In this document: one piece after another, positions 7,301-15,260 of the stretch
Layout: the number at the start of each line of letters is the position of its first letter
How positions within the stretch are numbered: position 1 is the first letter of the stretch
Origin: Christiangramia crocea
GTDB lineage: Bacteria; Bacteroidota; Bacteroidia; Flavobacteriales; Flavobacteriaceae
Assembly (NCBI RefSeq): GCF_022410465.1
Contig: NZ_JAJSON010000016.1
Location: 1-64,000, forward strand
Length of the DNA: 64,000 nucleotides
Direction of reading: 5' to 3'
The notes under the pieces: model-generated
Told to the model about the DNA's origin: nothing
Databases searched by the model: none
The model's input: the letters and a program-made list of their open reading frames with translations, nothing else
Translations under genes and position numbers: made by a program

Positions 7301-8758
7301 CTGCTTCCAGTAGTACGTATTATTGGTCGCTACCAGTTTTATATCATGTTTTTTTGAAAATTCAACCAGGACTGGATTTACTCTGTTCTCATCTTCCTGA
7401 TCATGACGCATGATCTCTAAATACAGGTCTTCGCCAAATTCTTCCTTCCACCATAACAAAGCCTCTTCAGCCTGTTTTTCTCCAACATTAAGGATCTTGC
7501 TTGGAACTTCTCCATACAGGTTCCCGGTGAGAACTATTACATCCTCCTTATATTGTTTGATGATCTCCCGGTCTATACGCGGGACATAATAAAATCCATC
7601 TGTATAAGCCTTGGAAGACATCTTGGCCAGGTTATGATAACCATTCTTATTTTTGGCCAGCATCACAATCTGGTAGCCATTATCTTTGCGGCTTTTATCG
7701 GCGTGGTTCTCACAAACGAAGAACTCGCAACCAACGATAGCTTTCATGGGCTGCTTTAATGGCTCCCCGTTTTCTTCGGCTTCGGCATTATGCGCTTTGA
7801 GCTTTCCATTATATATACCTACCTCCTTAACAAAATGGAAGGCCCCCATCATATTTGCATGATCGGTCAGGGCCACGGCATTCATATTTTCTTCTGCCGC
7901 CGCCGCTATAAGATCAGGAATACTAATCGTTGATTGTAATACCGAGAATTGAGAATGGTTATGTAAATGAGCAAAGGGGACCTCATCCAGCTTTTCCAGG
8001 TTCTCCTGGATTTCCTCATGGGAAATATCATCTGAAGGCTGTTGCTTTTCCAGTCTTTTCCTAATCTGGTCTGAAGCCTTTTTAAGGTTGATATGTTTCA
8101 GACCAACCAGACCGATGCGCTGCGGATTAGCTTCCGAAAATTCTTCAAAATAACCTGAAGGAACATCAAGTTCCTCAACAGTGTATATTCTCTGTCGGAT
8201 CAATTCAAGGAAACAACGTGTAGTAGCTTCAACATCAGCTGTAGCGTTATGCGCTTCATTAAAGGCTTCGTCAAATAGGAATTCGTGTAGTTCAGTAAGT
8301 GTAGGTAATTTGAATTTACCACCACGTCCCCCGGGAATCTTACAGAGCTCTGCAGTAGTTTCGGTACAGGTATCCAGAACAGGCATTTCCTGAAGGGAAT
8401 TCTCAAAATCCCTTCTTATGAATTCGGCACCCATTATATTGATGTCAAAACCAACATTCTGGCCCACTACGAATTTAGATTTCTTAAGGGCTTCATTGAA
8501 TTTTTCCAGGACCTCGTCAAGAGAAACACCTTCCTCCCTGGCTAGATCTGTTGAAATGCCGTGGATTCGCTCTGAGTCATAAGGAATATCAAAACCATCG
8601 GGTTGCACCAGGTAATCCTGACTTTCAATTAAATTCCCCATCTCATCGTGCAACTGCCAGGCGATCTGTATACAACGCGGCCAGTTGTCAGAATCGGTTA
8701 AGGGAGCATCCCAGCGCTTGGGAAGACCGGTGGTTTCAGTATCAAAAATAAGGTACAT
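4373..8758 (-). CDS. dnaE: DNA polymerase III alpha subunit with N-terminal exonuclease domain
   Basis: A 1461-residue replicative polymerase, about 300 residues longer than a typical DnaE because a DEDDh 3'-5' exonuclease domain is fused at the N-terminus (residues 1-190: D6 and E8 in FDTET, GQNVGFD, and HNATADVE near 170). A PHP domain follows from about 258 (HLHNHS), then the palm with PDIDIDFDDEGR near 686, finger and thumb regions, a clamp-binding motif QVSLFG near 1217 and an OB-fold near 1260-1350. Two positions that hold metal ligands in active PHP domains look lost: LDG is replaced by LQS after HLHNHS, and NDVHY by NNTYY near 478. So proofreading is probably done by the fused exonuclease, not the PHP domain (inference). 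A TAAGTTTG -7 element lies at 8809-8802. Confidence 0.95.
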   Translation of the reverse strand: MYLIFDTETTGLPKRWDAPLTDSDNWPRCIQIAWQLHDEMGNLIESQDYLVQPDGFDIPYDSERIHGISTDLAREEGVSLDEVLEKFNEALKKSKFVVGQNVGFDINIMGAEFIRRDFENSLQEMPVLDTCTETTAELCKIPGGRGGKFKLPTLTELHEFLFDEAFNEAHNATADVEATTRCFLELIRQRIYTVEELDVPSGYFEEFSEANPQRIGLVGLKHINLKKASDQIRKRLEKQQPSDDISHEEIQENLEKLDEVPFAHLHNHSQFSVLQSTISIPDLIAAAAEENMNAVALTDHANMMGAFHFVKEVGIYNGKLKAHNAEAEENGEPLKQPMKAIVGCEFFVCENHADKSRKDNGYQIVMLAKNKNGYHNLAKMSSKAYTDGFYYVPRIDREIIKQYKEDVIVLTGNLYGEVPSKILNVGEKQAEEALLWWKEEFGEDLYLEIMRHDQEDENRVNPVLVEFSKKHDIKLVATNNTYYWKQEDANAHDILLCVKDGEKQATPIGRGRGYRYGLPNQEYYFKSGDEMKSLFKDLPEAISNIQEIVEKVEPFELARDVLLPKFTIPEQFQSEEDLVDGGKRGENAYLKHITYEGAKVRYGDITESIKERLDFELSVIENTGYPGYFLIVEDFIRAAREMGVSVGPGRGSAAGSAVAYCLGITNIDPIKYDLLFERFLNPDRVSMPDIDIDFDDEGRSRVMDYVIKKYGANQVAQIITYGTMAAKSSIRDTARVLDLPLMEADRIAKLIPNTKLGKLFAMDEKTIKSKFRGDEIEKINELLNLAEGDDLEAETVNQARILEGSVRNTGIHACGVIITPGDITNYVPVSVAKDSDLYVTQFDNSVVESAGLLKMDFLGLKTLTLIKDTVKIVKGRHGIDLDPDNFPLDDEETYKLFQRGETIGIFQYESPGMQKHMQSLKPTVFDDLIAMNALYRPGPMEYIPSFIARKHGEEEISYDLPEMEEYLEETYGITVYQEQVMLLSQKLAGFSKGEADMLRKAMGKKIAALLAQLKPKFIDGGKEKGHPEEVLEKIWKDWEAFASYAFNKSHSTCYAWIAYQTAYLKAHYPAEYMAAVLSNNMNDIKQVTFFMEECKRMKLNVLGPDVNESYYKFSVNKDNAVRFGMGAIKGVGAGAVATIVENRKTKEGPYRSIFDMAKRIDLRAANKKAFENLALAGGFDGFGGTHRAQYFHDDGSGMSFLEKVVKYAQKFQENQNSSQVSLFGEASEVQIPEPEVPPCEEWGTMEKLRREKEVVGIYISGHPLDDFRIEMNYFCNGKISDFRDLESIVNRDLTIGGVVVDVQHRVSKNGKGWAIFTVEDYDESYEFKIFGEEYLRMKHFFVSNNFIHMKVFVKEGWTNKDTGKKGDPRIQFREMNLLHDIMDKYAKKLTIQLNIDDLHSEKIEWLKDTFMSHKGESHLNFVVYEMKEQVKLHMPSRKHKIRISQELIEILEKEQFMYKLN

Positions 8759-9060
8759 TCCTTTGTTTTTTAAGCCTTTATGAAGAATAATAAATGGTCT
8801 GCAAACTTAAAGCATCCCGGCTAAAATAAGGAACTTTATCGCTGAATTAAAACTTAGTTTTCAGGATTTATCAACCAATAAAGAAATTTGGGTAATGGAC
8901 TGTATTGACTCGATTCTATGGCTGACTCTTTTAATAATTTTATTCCTAACTCCAAAAAACCAAATTTTTATTTCACCTCCCCGGAACTGAGAAAACCAGT
9001 TCCGCCCTCTCCCAAATAAGAGGCGCAACAACCTGGATTTATTTTTGAAAATTTTACATG
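8759..9060. other. Gene-free stretch between dnaE and the ferritin-like gene
   Basis: The part next to dnaE holds a plausible minus-strand -7 element for that gene (TAAGTTTG, 8809-8802). A perfect 7-bp hairpin GGAACTG (8983-8989) / CAGTTCC (8997-9003) has no T-run and no assigned role. No coding frame is convincing. Confidence 0.5.
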
Positions 9061-9104
9061 AAAAAGCCTCACAGCAACCTGAAATTTCAGATATCCTGTG
9101 AGGC
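9061..9104 (-). terminator. Terminator after the ferritin-like gene
   Basis: GCCTCACAG (9066-9074) and CTGTGAGGC (9096-9104) form a 9-bp perfect stem. On the minus strand it is followed by TTTTT. It lies 125 bases past the stop of the gene at 9229-9675, so that transcript has a long 3' tail. Confidence 0.75.
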
Positions 9105-9228
9105 CTGTGATACGAACACTAAAAACTACTACTACTTCAATCAAACATTGCTCGCATCTGTGTGTTTACATTCCTTCAGTATAATGTCATTGGGGTGATT
9201 TCCCGAAAGACGTTCCATAGTAGCACAA

Positions 9229-9675
9229 TTAAGCTTGTTTCTCAAGCGTTTTGACTTCGTTCAATGCAGCTACAATCGCATTTTTCTGTTTCATCAGTAT
9301 ATTTCCTGTCGATGCCGGAATTTCCGACTTCTTAAGCACCTTTTCATATTCTTCAACCGCAGCCTTTTCACCGCGTATGGCTTCTTCGAGCACAGCTTCA
9401 TCCGTATCGTTAGAAAGACTCGCTTTAAGATTCATCCACGATCTGTGGGTATCTCCGGCCAGACTTGATCCATCGCTGGGAGCTTCCCCAAAATTCCGGA
9501 TCTCAGACTTTAATTCGTGTCCAAAATCATATCTTTCCTGCGCCCGTGCCGCGAAAAAATTCTGAAGATTCTTATCTTTTACTTTGTCGGCCGCAAGTTT
9601 ATATCCTTTCTCAGCATCATAATTTTTCTCTAGCAATTCATTAAGCATACTGGAAATTTCCTCAGAATAACTCAT
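9229..9675 (-). CDS. PA2169-type four-helix-bundle protein (DUF2383)
   Basis: A 148-residue all-helical cytoplasmic protein of the ferritin-like DUF2383 family. Features are the N-terminal LLEKNYDAEKGYKLAADKV, the central RAQERYDFGHELKSEI and the fourth-helix GEKAAVEEYEKVL with conserved Glu and His positions of the ferritin-like fold. Length matches the family. Members are commonly induced by stress and are suspected, not shown, to bind metal. It is monocistronic: it stands between its own terminator and the divergent rpsP promoter. Confidence 0.85.
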   Translation of the reverse strand: MSYSEEISSMLNELLEKNYDAEKGYKLAADKVKDKNLQNFFAARAQERYDFGHELKSEIRNFGEAPSDGSSLAGDTHRSWMNLKASLSNDTDEAVLEEAIRGEKAAVEEYEKVLKKSEIPASTGNILMKQKNAIVAALNEVKTLEKQA

Positions 9676-9868
9676 AGCTTTTTTTATTTTTCCTTTGCGT
9701 AAATATAAACTCCGACTCCCTTCCTAACAATCTATTTAACAGGGTTTAGCACTAATTAACCACTTTTAACAAGAGACTCCAATTTTAACGAAATTTCTTC
9801 CTAATATTACAAATTACCGGTGCAGACCCACTATTATTATCCCAGAAGTAAAATAGAAGCAGAAATAC

Positions 9869-9897
9869 TTGAAAATTAGAAAAATGTAGTATCTTTG
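9869..9897 (+). promoter_or_regulatory. Promoter of rpsP-rimM
   Basis: A TTG -33 element (9869-9871) and TATCTTTG -7 element (9890-9897) are 18 bases apart, a clean match to the Bacteroidota housekeeping consensus. Transcription should start near 9904, giving a leader of about 40 bases. Confidence 0.85.
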
Positions 9898-9943
9898 CGC
9901 ACTTATTAATAACCGGGGTCGAGAACCCCAAAATTTAATTTTT

Positions 9944-10525
9944 ATGCCAGTAAAAATAAGATTACAAAGACACGGTAAAAAAGGAAAACCTTTTTTCTGG
10001 ATCGTTGCTGCGGATTCACGCGCAAAAAGAGACGGTAAATTTTTGGATAAATTGGGAATCTATAACCCTAACACCAATCCAGCTACTATCGAACTTGATG
10101 TAGACGGAGCTGTTACATGGTTGCAAAATGGTGCCCAGCCAACAGATACCGCTCGTGCTATTCTTTCTTATAAAGGAGCACTTCTTAAGAAACACCTAGC
10201 AGTAGGTGTGCAAAAAGGTGCTTTGACTGAAGAGCAGGCTGAAGAGAAATTCAAAGCCTGGTTAGAAGAAAAAGAAGGAAAGATAGGTGCTAAGAAAGAA
10301 TCTTTAGACAAAGCAAAAGAAGAAGAAAAAGCTAAAGCTCTTGAGGCTGAAAGAGAAGCGAACGCTAAGCGTGAAGCTGAAGCCAAGGAAGCTGAAGAAG
10401 CAGAGGCTGCTGCCGCTGCTGAAGCTGCAGAGGCAACAGACGAAGCTACTGTAGAAAGTGCTGAAGAAGAAGCGGGAGCTGCAACTGCAGAAGAAGCTAA
10501 AACTGAAGACAAAAAAGACGCTTAA
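9944..10525 (+). CDS. rpsP: 30S ribosomal protein S16 with long acidic/alanine-rich tail
   Basis: Residues 1 to about 85 are a standard S16 core ([19 protein letters not shown] at the start, [17 protein letters not shown]). S16 is normally 80-90 residues, but this one is 193 because of a C-terminal low-complexity tail from about residue 105, first Lys/Glu-rich helical, then an Ala/Glu repeat region. Long S16 tails are common in Bacteroidota. The role of the tail is unknown, and it is likely an exposed helix on the small subunit. rimM, the 30S maturation factor, follows 13 bases downstream in the usual rpsP-rimM order. Confidence 0.96.
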   Translation: MPVKIRLQRHGKKGKPFFWIVAADSRAKRDGKFLDKLGIYNPNTNPATIELDVDGAVTWLQNGAQPTDTARAILSYKGALLKKHLAVGVQKGALTEEQAEEKFKAWLEEKEGKIGAKKESLDKAKEEEKAKALEAEREANAKREAEAKEAEEAEAAAAAEAAEATDEATVESAEEEAGAATAEEAKTEDKKDA

Positions 10526-10538
10526 ACAGCTACCGGCG

Positions 10539-11066
10539 ATGACTAAGGAAGAATGCTTCTACCTGGGAAATATCGTTGGCAAATTTAGCTTTAAAGGGGA
10601 GGTACTGGTAAAACTGGATACCGATGAACCTGAAACTTACACTGAAATGGAATCAGTTTTCATTGAATACAATGAAAATCTGGTTCCATTTTTTATAGAG
10701 CGCTCCTCACTACAGAAGAGCACCTTACTTCGGGTGAAATTTGAAGATATAGACACCGAAGATGATGCCGAAGACCTGGTAGGTGCCCGGCTATATCTTC
10801 CACTTACCTTATTACCCAACCTCCCTGAAGATAAATTCTACTTCCACGAGATCATTGGCTTTGATGTCAAGGATGCGGAACATGGCAATATTGGCAAAAT
10901 AGTATCTGTGAACGATTCTACTGCCCAGGCACTTTTTGAGATCGAAAAAGACGGAAAGCAGATCCTTATTCCCATGAATGATGAGTTCATCCAAAAAGTG
11001 GATAAAAAAAATAAGACCATCCAGGTTACTACCCCGGAAGGCCTTATCGATCTATATCTAGGTTAG
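10539..11066 (+). CDS. rimM: 16S rRNA processing protein RimM
   Basis: A 175-residue RimM: N-terminal RimM barrel (LGNIVGKFSFKGEVLVKLDTD) and C-terminal PRC barrel from about residue 100 (FYFHEIIGFDVKDAEHGNIGKIV, ending ATTPEGL-type residues). It helps the head of the 30S subunit mature and binds S19. The ATG at 10539 was chosen because the family starts a few residues before LGNIVG. A frame open from further upstream would overlap rpsP. Cotranscribed with rpsP. trmD, which often follows, is not here because the convergent ald gene comes next. Confidence 0.94.
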   Translation: MTKEECFYLGNIVGKFSFKGEVLVKLDTDEPETYTEMESVFIEYNENLVPFFIERSSLQKSTLLRVKFEDIDTEDDAEDLVGARLYLPLTLLPNLPEDKFYFHEIIGFDVKDAEHGNIGKIVSVNDSTAQALFEIEKDGKQILIPMNDEFIQKVDKKNKTIQVTTPEGLIDLYLG

Positions 11067-11081
11067 TCTAAAGTATCCCCA

Positions 11082-12182
11082 CTAAACAAAAGCATTATTC
11101 CAGTCAAAAGCCTCAAGTATAGGCTTACAAACGATTTTACCATTTACTATATTGAGTCCTTTGGCCAGCGCCATATCGTCTTCACATGCCTTTTCCCAAC
11201 CATTTTCAGCAAGTTTCAGCACATAAGGAAGAGTAACGTTTGTAAGAGCGATCGTTGATGTATGCGGCACAGCTCCCGGCATATTGGTCACACAATAATG
11301 TACTACATCGTCTATAATATAAGCAGGGTCTTCATGAGTAGTTGGCCTGGTAGTTTCAGCACATCCCCCCTGATCCACAGCGACATCCACTATAACCGCC
11401 CCGCGCTGCATTTGCTTAAGCATATCTCTGGTGATAAGTTTGGGAGATTTGGCTCCTGCGATAAGGACTCCCCCAACAATAAGGTCACTGGTTCTTATAT
11501 GTTTACGAATGTTATATTCATTTGAAAACTCTGTGACCACATGGCTCGGCATTATATCATTTATATAGCGCAGCTTGTTCATGTTAACATCCAGCACTGT
11601 AACCTGGGCTCCAAGTCCGGCAGCCATTTTTGCAGCCTGCACTCCTACAGTCCCCGCACCAAGCACCAGCACCTTCCCCGGAGGAACGCCCGGAACCCCG
11701 CCAAGCAATAAACCTTTTCCCTTCACGGGTTTTTCAAGATATTTTGCCCCCTGCTGAATGGCCATTCTACCTGCTACTTCAGACATTGGTGTTAGGAGAG
11801 GAAGAGTGCCATCAGATTCCTCTACGGTCTCATATGCGACACAAACCGCCTTTCGCTCCATCATCGCTTCGGTAAGCTGCTGATTGGAAGCAAAATGAAA
11901 ATAGGTAAATATAACCTGATCTTCTTTTATAAGTTCATACTCCTGCTGAATAGGTTCTTTAACCTTAATGATCATATCGCTTTGATCATAGACCCTGTCT
12001 ATGGTGGGCAGGATCTTCGCACCTGCAACATAGTAGTCTTCATCGTCAAAGCCACTGCTTTCTCCAGCGCTAGACTGAACAAAAATTTCGTGCCCAAGCT
12101 TGGAAAGTTCCAGGACACCTGCAGGTGTCATCCCTACCCGGTTTTCATTGTTTTTGATCTCTTTGGGAATCCCGATTTTCAT
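11082..12182 (-). CDS. ald: Alanine dehydrogenase
   Basis: A 366-residue NAD-dependent enzyme interconverting L-alanine with pyruvate and ammonia in the cytoplasm. It has the N-terminal signature MKIGIPKEIKNNENRVG, catalytic K75 (IIKVKEP) and H96 (TYFHFASN), a Rossmann loop VLGAGTVGVQAA near 175 and the conserved NMPGAVPHTS near 300. The ATG at 12182 is preferred because the family starts exactly with MKIGIPKE; an upstream in-frame ATG would add 11 unrelated residues. Convergent with rimM and separated from leuS by a strong terminator. Confidence 0.95.
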   Translation of the reverse strand: MKIGIPKEIKNNENRVGMTPAGVLELSKLGHEIFVQSSAGESSGFDDEDYYVAGAKILPTIDRVYDQSDMIIKVKEPIQQEYELIKEDQVIFTYFHFASNQQLTEAMMERKAVCVAYETVEESDGTLPLLTPMSEVAGRMAIQQGAKYLEKPVKGKGLLLGGVPGVPPGKVLVLGAGTVGVQAAKMAAGLGAQVTVLDVNMNKLRYINDIMPSHVVTEFSNEYNIRKHIRTSDLIVGGVLIAGAKSPKLITRDMLKQMQRGAVIVDVAVDQGGCAETTRPTTHEDPAYIIDDVVHYCVTNMPGAVPHTSTIALTNVTLPYVLKLAENGWEKACEDDMALAKGLNIVNGKIVCKPILEAFDWNNAFV

Positions 12183-12221
12183 AGTTGAAGTTTTTAGATT
12201 CCGAAAAATAATCAAAGAAAA

Positions 12222-12266
12222 TAAAAATAGGGGTCAAAATGTAAAAAATAACATTTTGACCCCTAT
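12222..12266 (-). terminator. Terminator after leuS
   Basis: A 16-bp perfect inverted repeat (12227-12242 with 12251-12266, core GGGGTCAAAATGT) with an 8-base loop. On the minus strand it is followed by TTTTATTTTC. It lies 20 bases after the leuS stop. Confidence 0.9.
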
Positions 12267-12285
12267 CATGATATTTTTTAGGGGG

Positions 12286-15099
12286 TTAAATTACAATATT
12301 CACAATTTTACCAGGCACCACTATCACTTTTTTGGGGGTTGATCCTGATAATTGATTTTTTGTTCGATCATCTTCAAGCACTGTTTTCTCAATTTCATCC
12401 TTGGCTAAATCCAAAGGCAATTCCATCGTAAATCGCATTTTCCCGTTAAAGGAAACAGGATAATTCTTGGTGCTCTCTACAAGATATTTTTCTTCATACT
12501 CCGGATATTTCGCAGTGGAAACCGATTCTGAGTTTCCAAGGCGCTCCCATAGCTCTTCAGCAATATGCGGTGCGTAAGGTGCGATAAGAACAGCCAGAGG
12601 CTCAAGCACTTCCCTGCTGTTGCATTTTTGAGCTGTAAGCTCATTAACGCAGATCATAAAGGTTGAAACCGAAGTATTAAAACTGAACTCTTCAATATCT
12701 TCTGTTACCTTTTTAATGGTTTTATGAAGTGTCTTTAAAGAGTCAGCTGAAGCTTTTTGATCTGAAACTAAAAATTCCTCTCCATTGTGGTACAACTTCC
12801 ACAGCTTTTTAAGGAAACTATGAACCCCTGTGATCCCGGCTGTATTCCATGGCTTCGCCTGGTCCAGTGGCCCAAGGAACATTTCGTACATCCTTAGGGT
12901 ATCTGCTCCATAATTTGCACATATTTCATCGGGATTCACCACATTATATTTGGATTTGGACATTTTTTCTACTTCCCGTCCAACAATGTATCTCCCGTCT
13001 TCAGTAAGGAATTTAGCTTCTGCGAATTCCGGACGCCATTTCTTGAAACCTTCAATATCAAGCTCATCAGAAGCGTTTACTAAAGAAACATCTGCATGAA
13101 TAGGCTGAACATCATTTCCATTAATTTGATTCTTCGAAACAAATACGTTCTCACCTTCAAGTCTATAAACAAAAGCACTTGTTCCAAGGATCATTCCCTG
13201 GTTGATCAGTTTTTTGAATGGCTCCTCCACTGTTAACCATCCACGGTCATGAAGGAATTTGGTCCAGAAACGCGAATACAGAAGGTGACCTGTGGCATGC
13301 TCGCTTCCCCCTATATACAGATCAACATTCTCCCAGTATTTCTGAGCTTCTTCTGAAACGAAACGATCAGCATTCCCGGCATCCATATATCTGAAAAGAT
13401 ACCAGCTACTACCCGCCCATCCCGGCATGGTATTCAGCTCTAAAGGAAATATAGTCTCGTCGTCGATCTTATCATTGGAGACTACTTCATTCTTTTTTAT
13501 ATCCCATGCCCAGTCAGTCGCATTGCCTAATGGAGGCTCCCCTGTCTCGGTGGGAAGATATTTTTCAACTTCTGGCAACCTTAGCGGCAGGTGCTGCGTG
13601 TCTATCATTTTAGGCAATCCATTCACATAATATACCGGGAATGGCTCTCCCCAGTACCTCTGTCTGCTAAAAACAGCATCTCTAAGGCGGTAATTTGTCT
13701 TACCATAACCCTGACCTGTCTTTTCCAGTTCAAGGATCACTTTATTCAGTGCTTCTTTATATTCAAGTCCGCTAAGAAAATCTGAATTAGCGATCACCGT
13801 ACCTTCCTTACCCGCATAAGCTTCCTGAGAAACATCCACATTATCAAAGATATTTTTGATTGGCAGATCAAAATGCCTGGCAAAATCATGATCACGCTGG
13901 TCCCCGCATGGCACCGCCATTACAGCACCGGTTCCATAACCCGCAAGCACATAATCCCCAATCCAGATCGGGATTGATTCCTTTGTAAAAGGATGTTCAG
14001 CATAAGCACCGGTAAATACACCGGTAATGCTTTTCACATCGGCCATACGTTCACGTTCACTTCTCTTTGCGCTCGCTTCTATATAGGCTTCAACTTCTTC
14101 GCGATGCTCGGACGTTGTTATCTCCTTTACCAGTTCAAGTTCGGGGGCAAGCGTCATAAAGGTCACGCCAAAGATCGTATCAGGTCTGGTTGTGAAAACC
14201 CCCACTGTATGATCTGTATCCTTGATTTTAAAATCTACATGAGCTCCTACCGATTTCCCGATCCAGTTACGCTGGCTCTCTTTAAGACTTTCGGTCCAGT
14301 CTATTTCATTAAGATCCTGAAGCAATCTTTCTGCAAAAGCAGAGATCCTCATGCTCCACTGCGTCATTTTCTTTCTTACCACTGGATAACCTCCACGTTC
14401 AGAAACTCCGTTCACGATCTCATCGTTCGCCAAAACGGTTCCCAGTTGGGGACACCAGTTCACTTCGGCTTCAGCCAGATAGGTAAGACGGTATTTCAAT
14501 AAAATCCCTTCCTTTTCATCTGTCGAAAATTTATTCCACTCATCTGCAGAAAAACTTTCGGTGTCATCATCACAGGCTGCGTTCACCCTGGTATTCCCTT
14601 CAGAAGCAAAAATTTCTTCCAGTTCGGTAATGGGTCTTGACTTTTCAGCCTCCTGATCATACCAGCTTTCAAAAAGCTGGATAAAGATCCACTGAGTCCA
14701 CTTATAATAATCGGGGTCACTGGTTCTAACTTCGCGGCTCCAATCAAAAGAAAACCCGATCTTATCAAGTTGCTCTCTATAGCGATTAATATTATTTCCG
14801 GTAGTTACCGCCGGATGCTGACCGGTTTGAATGGCATACTGCTCTGCTGGCAACCCGAAACTATCATAGCCCTGCGGATGCAACACATTAAAACCCTTAT
14901 GACGTTTAAAACGAGCATAAATATCGCTGGCAATATATCCCAGCGGATGCCCAACATGAAGGCCAGCCCCCGAAGGATAGGGGAACATGTCCAGCACATA
15001 ATACTTCGGTTTATCAGAATCGTTTGAGGCTTTAAAAGTCTGGTTCTCTGCCCAGTATTTCTGCCATTTCTCTTCGATCTTATTAAAGTGGTAACTCAT
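12286..15099 (-). CDS. leuS: Leucyl-tRNA synthetase
   Basis: A 937-residue class I synthetase charging tRNA-Leu. The start MSYHFNKIEEKWQKYW is the family start, so the ATG at 15099 was chosen over an upstream in-frame ATG 63 bases away. The HIGH motif appears as HVGH (GAGLHVGHPLG, near residue 48), the CP1 editing domain spans about 235-430 (TTRPDTIFGVTF), and KMSKS is exact (EKMSKSKYN). The anticodon-binding domain follows from about 720. The protein is longer than the E. coli enzyme (860) because of insertions in the N-terminal half. Ends just before a strong terminator. Confidence 0.96.
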   Translation of the reverse strand: MSYHFNKIEEKWQKYWAENQTFKASNDSDKPKYYVLDMFPYPSGAGLHVGHPLGYIASDIYARFKRHKGFNVLHPQGYDSFGLPAEQYAIQTGQHPAVTTGNNINRYREQLDKIGFSFDWSREVRTSDPDYYKWTQWIFIQLFESWYDQEAEKSRPITELEEIFASEGNTRVNAACDDDTESFSADEWNKFSTDEKEGILLKYRLTYLAEAEVNWCPQLGTVLANDEIVNGVSERGGYPVVRKKMTQWSMRISAFAERLLQDLNEIDWTESLKESQRNWIGKSVGAHVDFKIKDTDHTVGVFTTRPDTIFGVTFMTLAPELELVKEITTSEHREEVEAYIEASAKRSERERMADVKSITGVFTGAYAEHPFTKESIPIWIGDYVLAGYGTGAVMAVPCGDQRDHDFARHFDLPIKNIFDNVDVSQEAYAGKEGTVIANSDFLSGLEYKEALNKVILELEKTGQGYGKTNYRLRDAVFSRQRYWGEPFPVYYVNGLPKMIDTQHLPLRLPEVEKYLPTETGEPPLGNATDWAWDIKKNEVVSNDKIDDETIFPLELNTMPGWAGSSWYLFRYMDAGNADRFVSEEAQKYWENVDLYIGGSEHATGHLLYSRFWTKFLHDRGWLTVEEPFKKLINQGMILGTSAFVYRLEGENVFVSKNQINGNDVQPIHADVSLVNASDELDIEGFKKWRPEFAEAKFLTEDGRYIVGREVEKMSKSKYNVVNPDEICANYGADTLRMYEMFLGPLDQAKPWNTAGITGVHSFLKKLWKLYHNGEEFLVSDQKASADSLKTLHKTIKKVTEDIEEFSFNTSVSTFMICVNELTAQKCNSREVLEPLAVLIAPYAPHIAEELWERLGNSESVSTAKYPEYEEKYLVESTKNYPVSFNGKMRFTMELPLDLAKDEIEKTVLEDDRTKNQLSGSTPKKVIVVPGKIVNIVI

Positions 15100-15132
15100 G
15101 TTCTTTCTTACTATTATCCTGTTATCATAGGA

Positions 15133-15165
15133 GTCATTGCGAGGAATGAAATGAGGAAGCAATCT
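15133..15165. repeat. Interspersed repeat of the GTCATTGCGAGGAATG type
   Basis: A run reading GTCATTGCGAGG.. ..GAGGAAGCAATCT lies just upstream of leuS. Similar short repeats (GTCATT..GAGGAACGAAG...AATCT) are scattered in intergenic DNA of many Bacteroidota. Related fragments recur at 16.3-16.6 kb and 37.2 kb in this window. Confidence 0.6.
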
Positions 15166-15260
15166 AAATGAGACTGCGTCTCTTCACTCGCTGTGACTTT
15201 AATCACTAATTGCCTGCAAAAATACAATTTTAAAGGACTTATAAGGAATGATTCAGGTGT

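Noticed and set aside
8983-9003. Perfect 7-bp hairpin near the ferritin-like gene as a terminator
   Set aside because: It lacks a T-run on either strand and lies 40-60 bases from the real terminator at 9061-9104; kept only as part of the gene-free stretch.
10168-10512. Minus-strand Ala/Ser-rich frame over rpsP
   Set aside because: It mirrors the Ala/Glu repeat of the S16 tail; a composition artefact.
13993-14502. Plus-strand frame of 169 codons inside leuS
   Set aside because: Antisense to the leuS editing domain; no recognisable protein.
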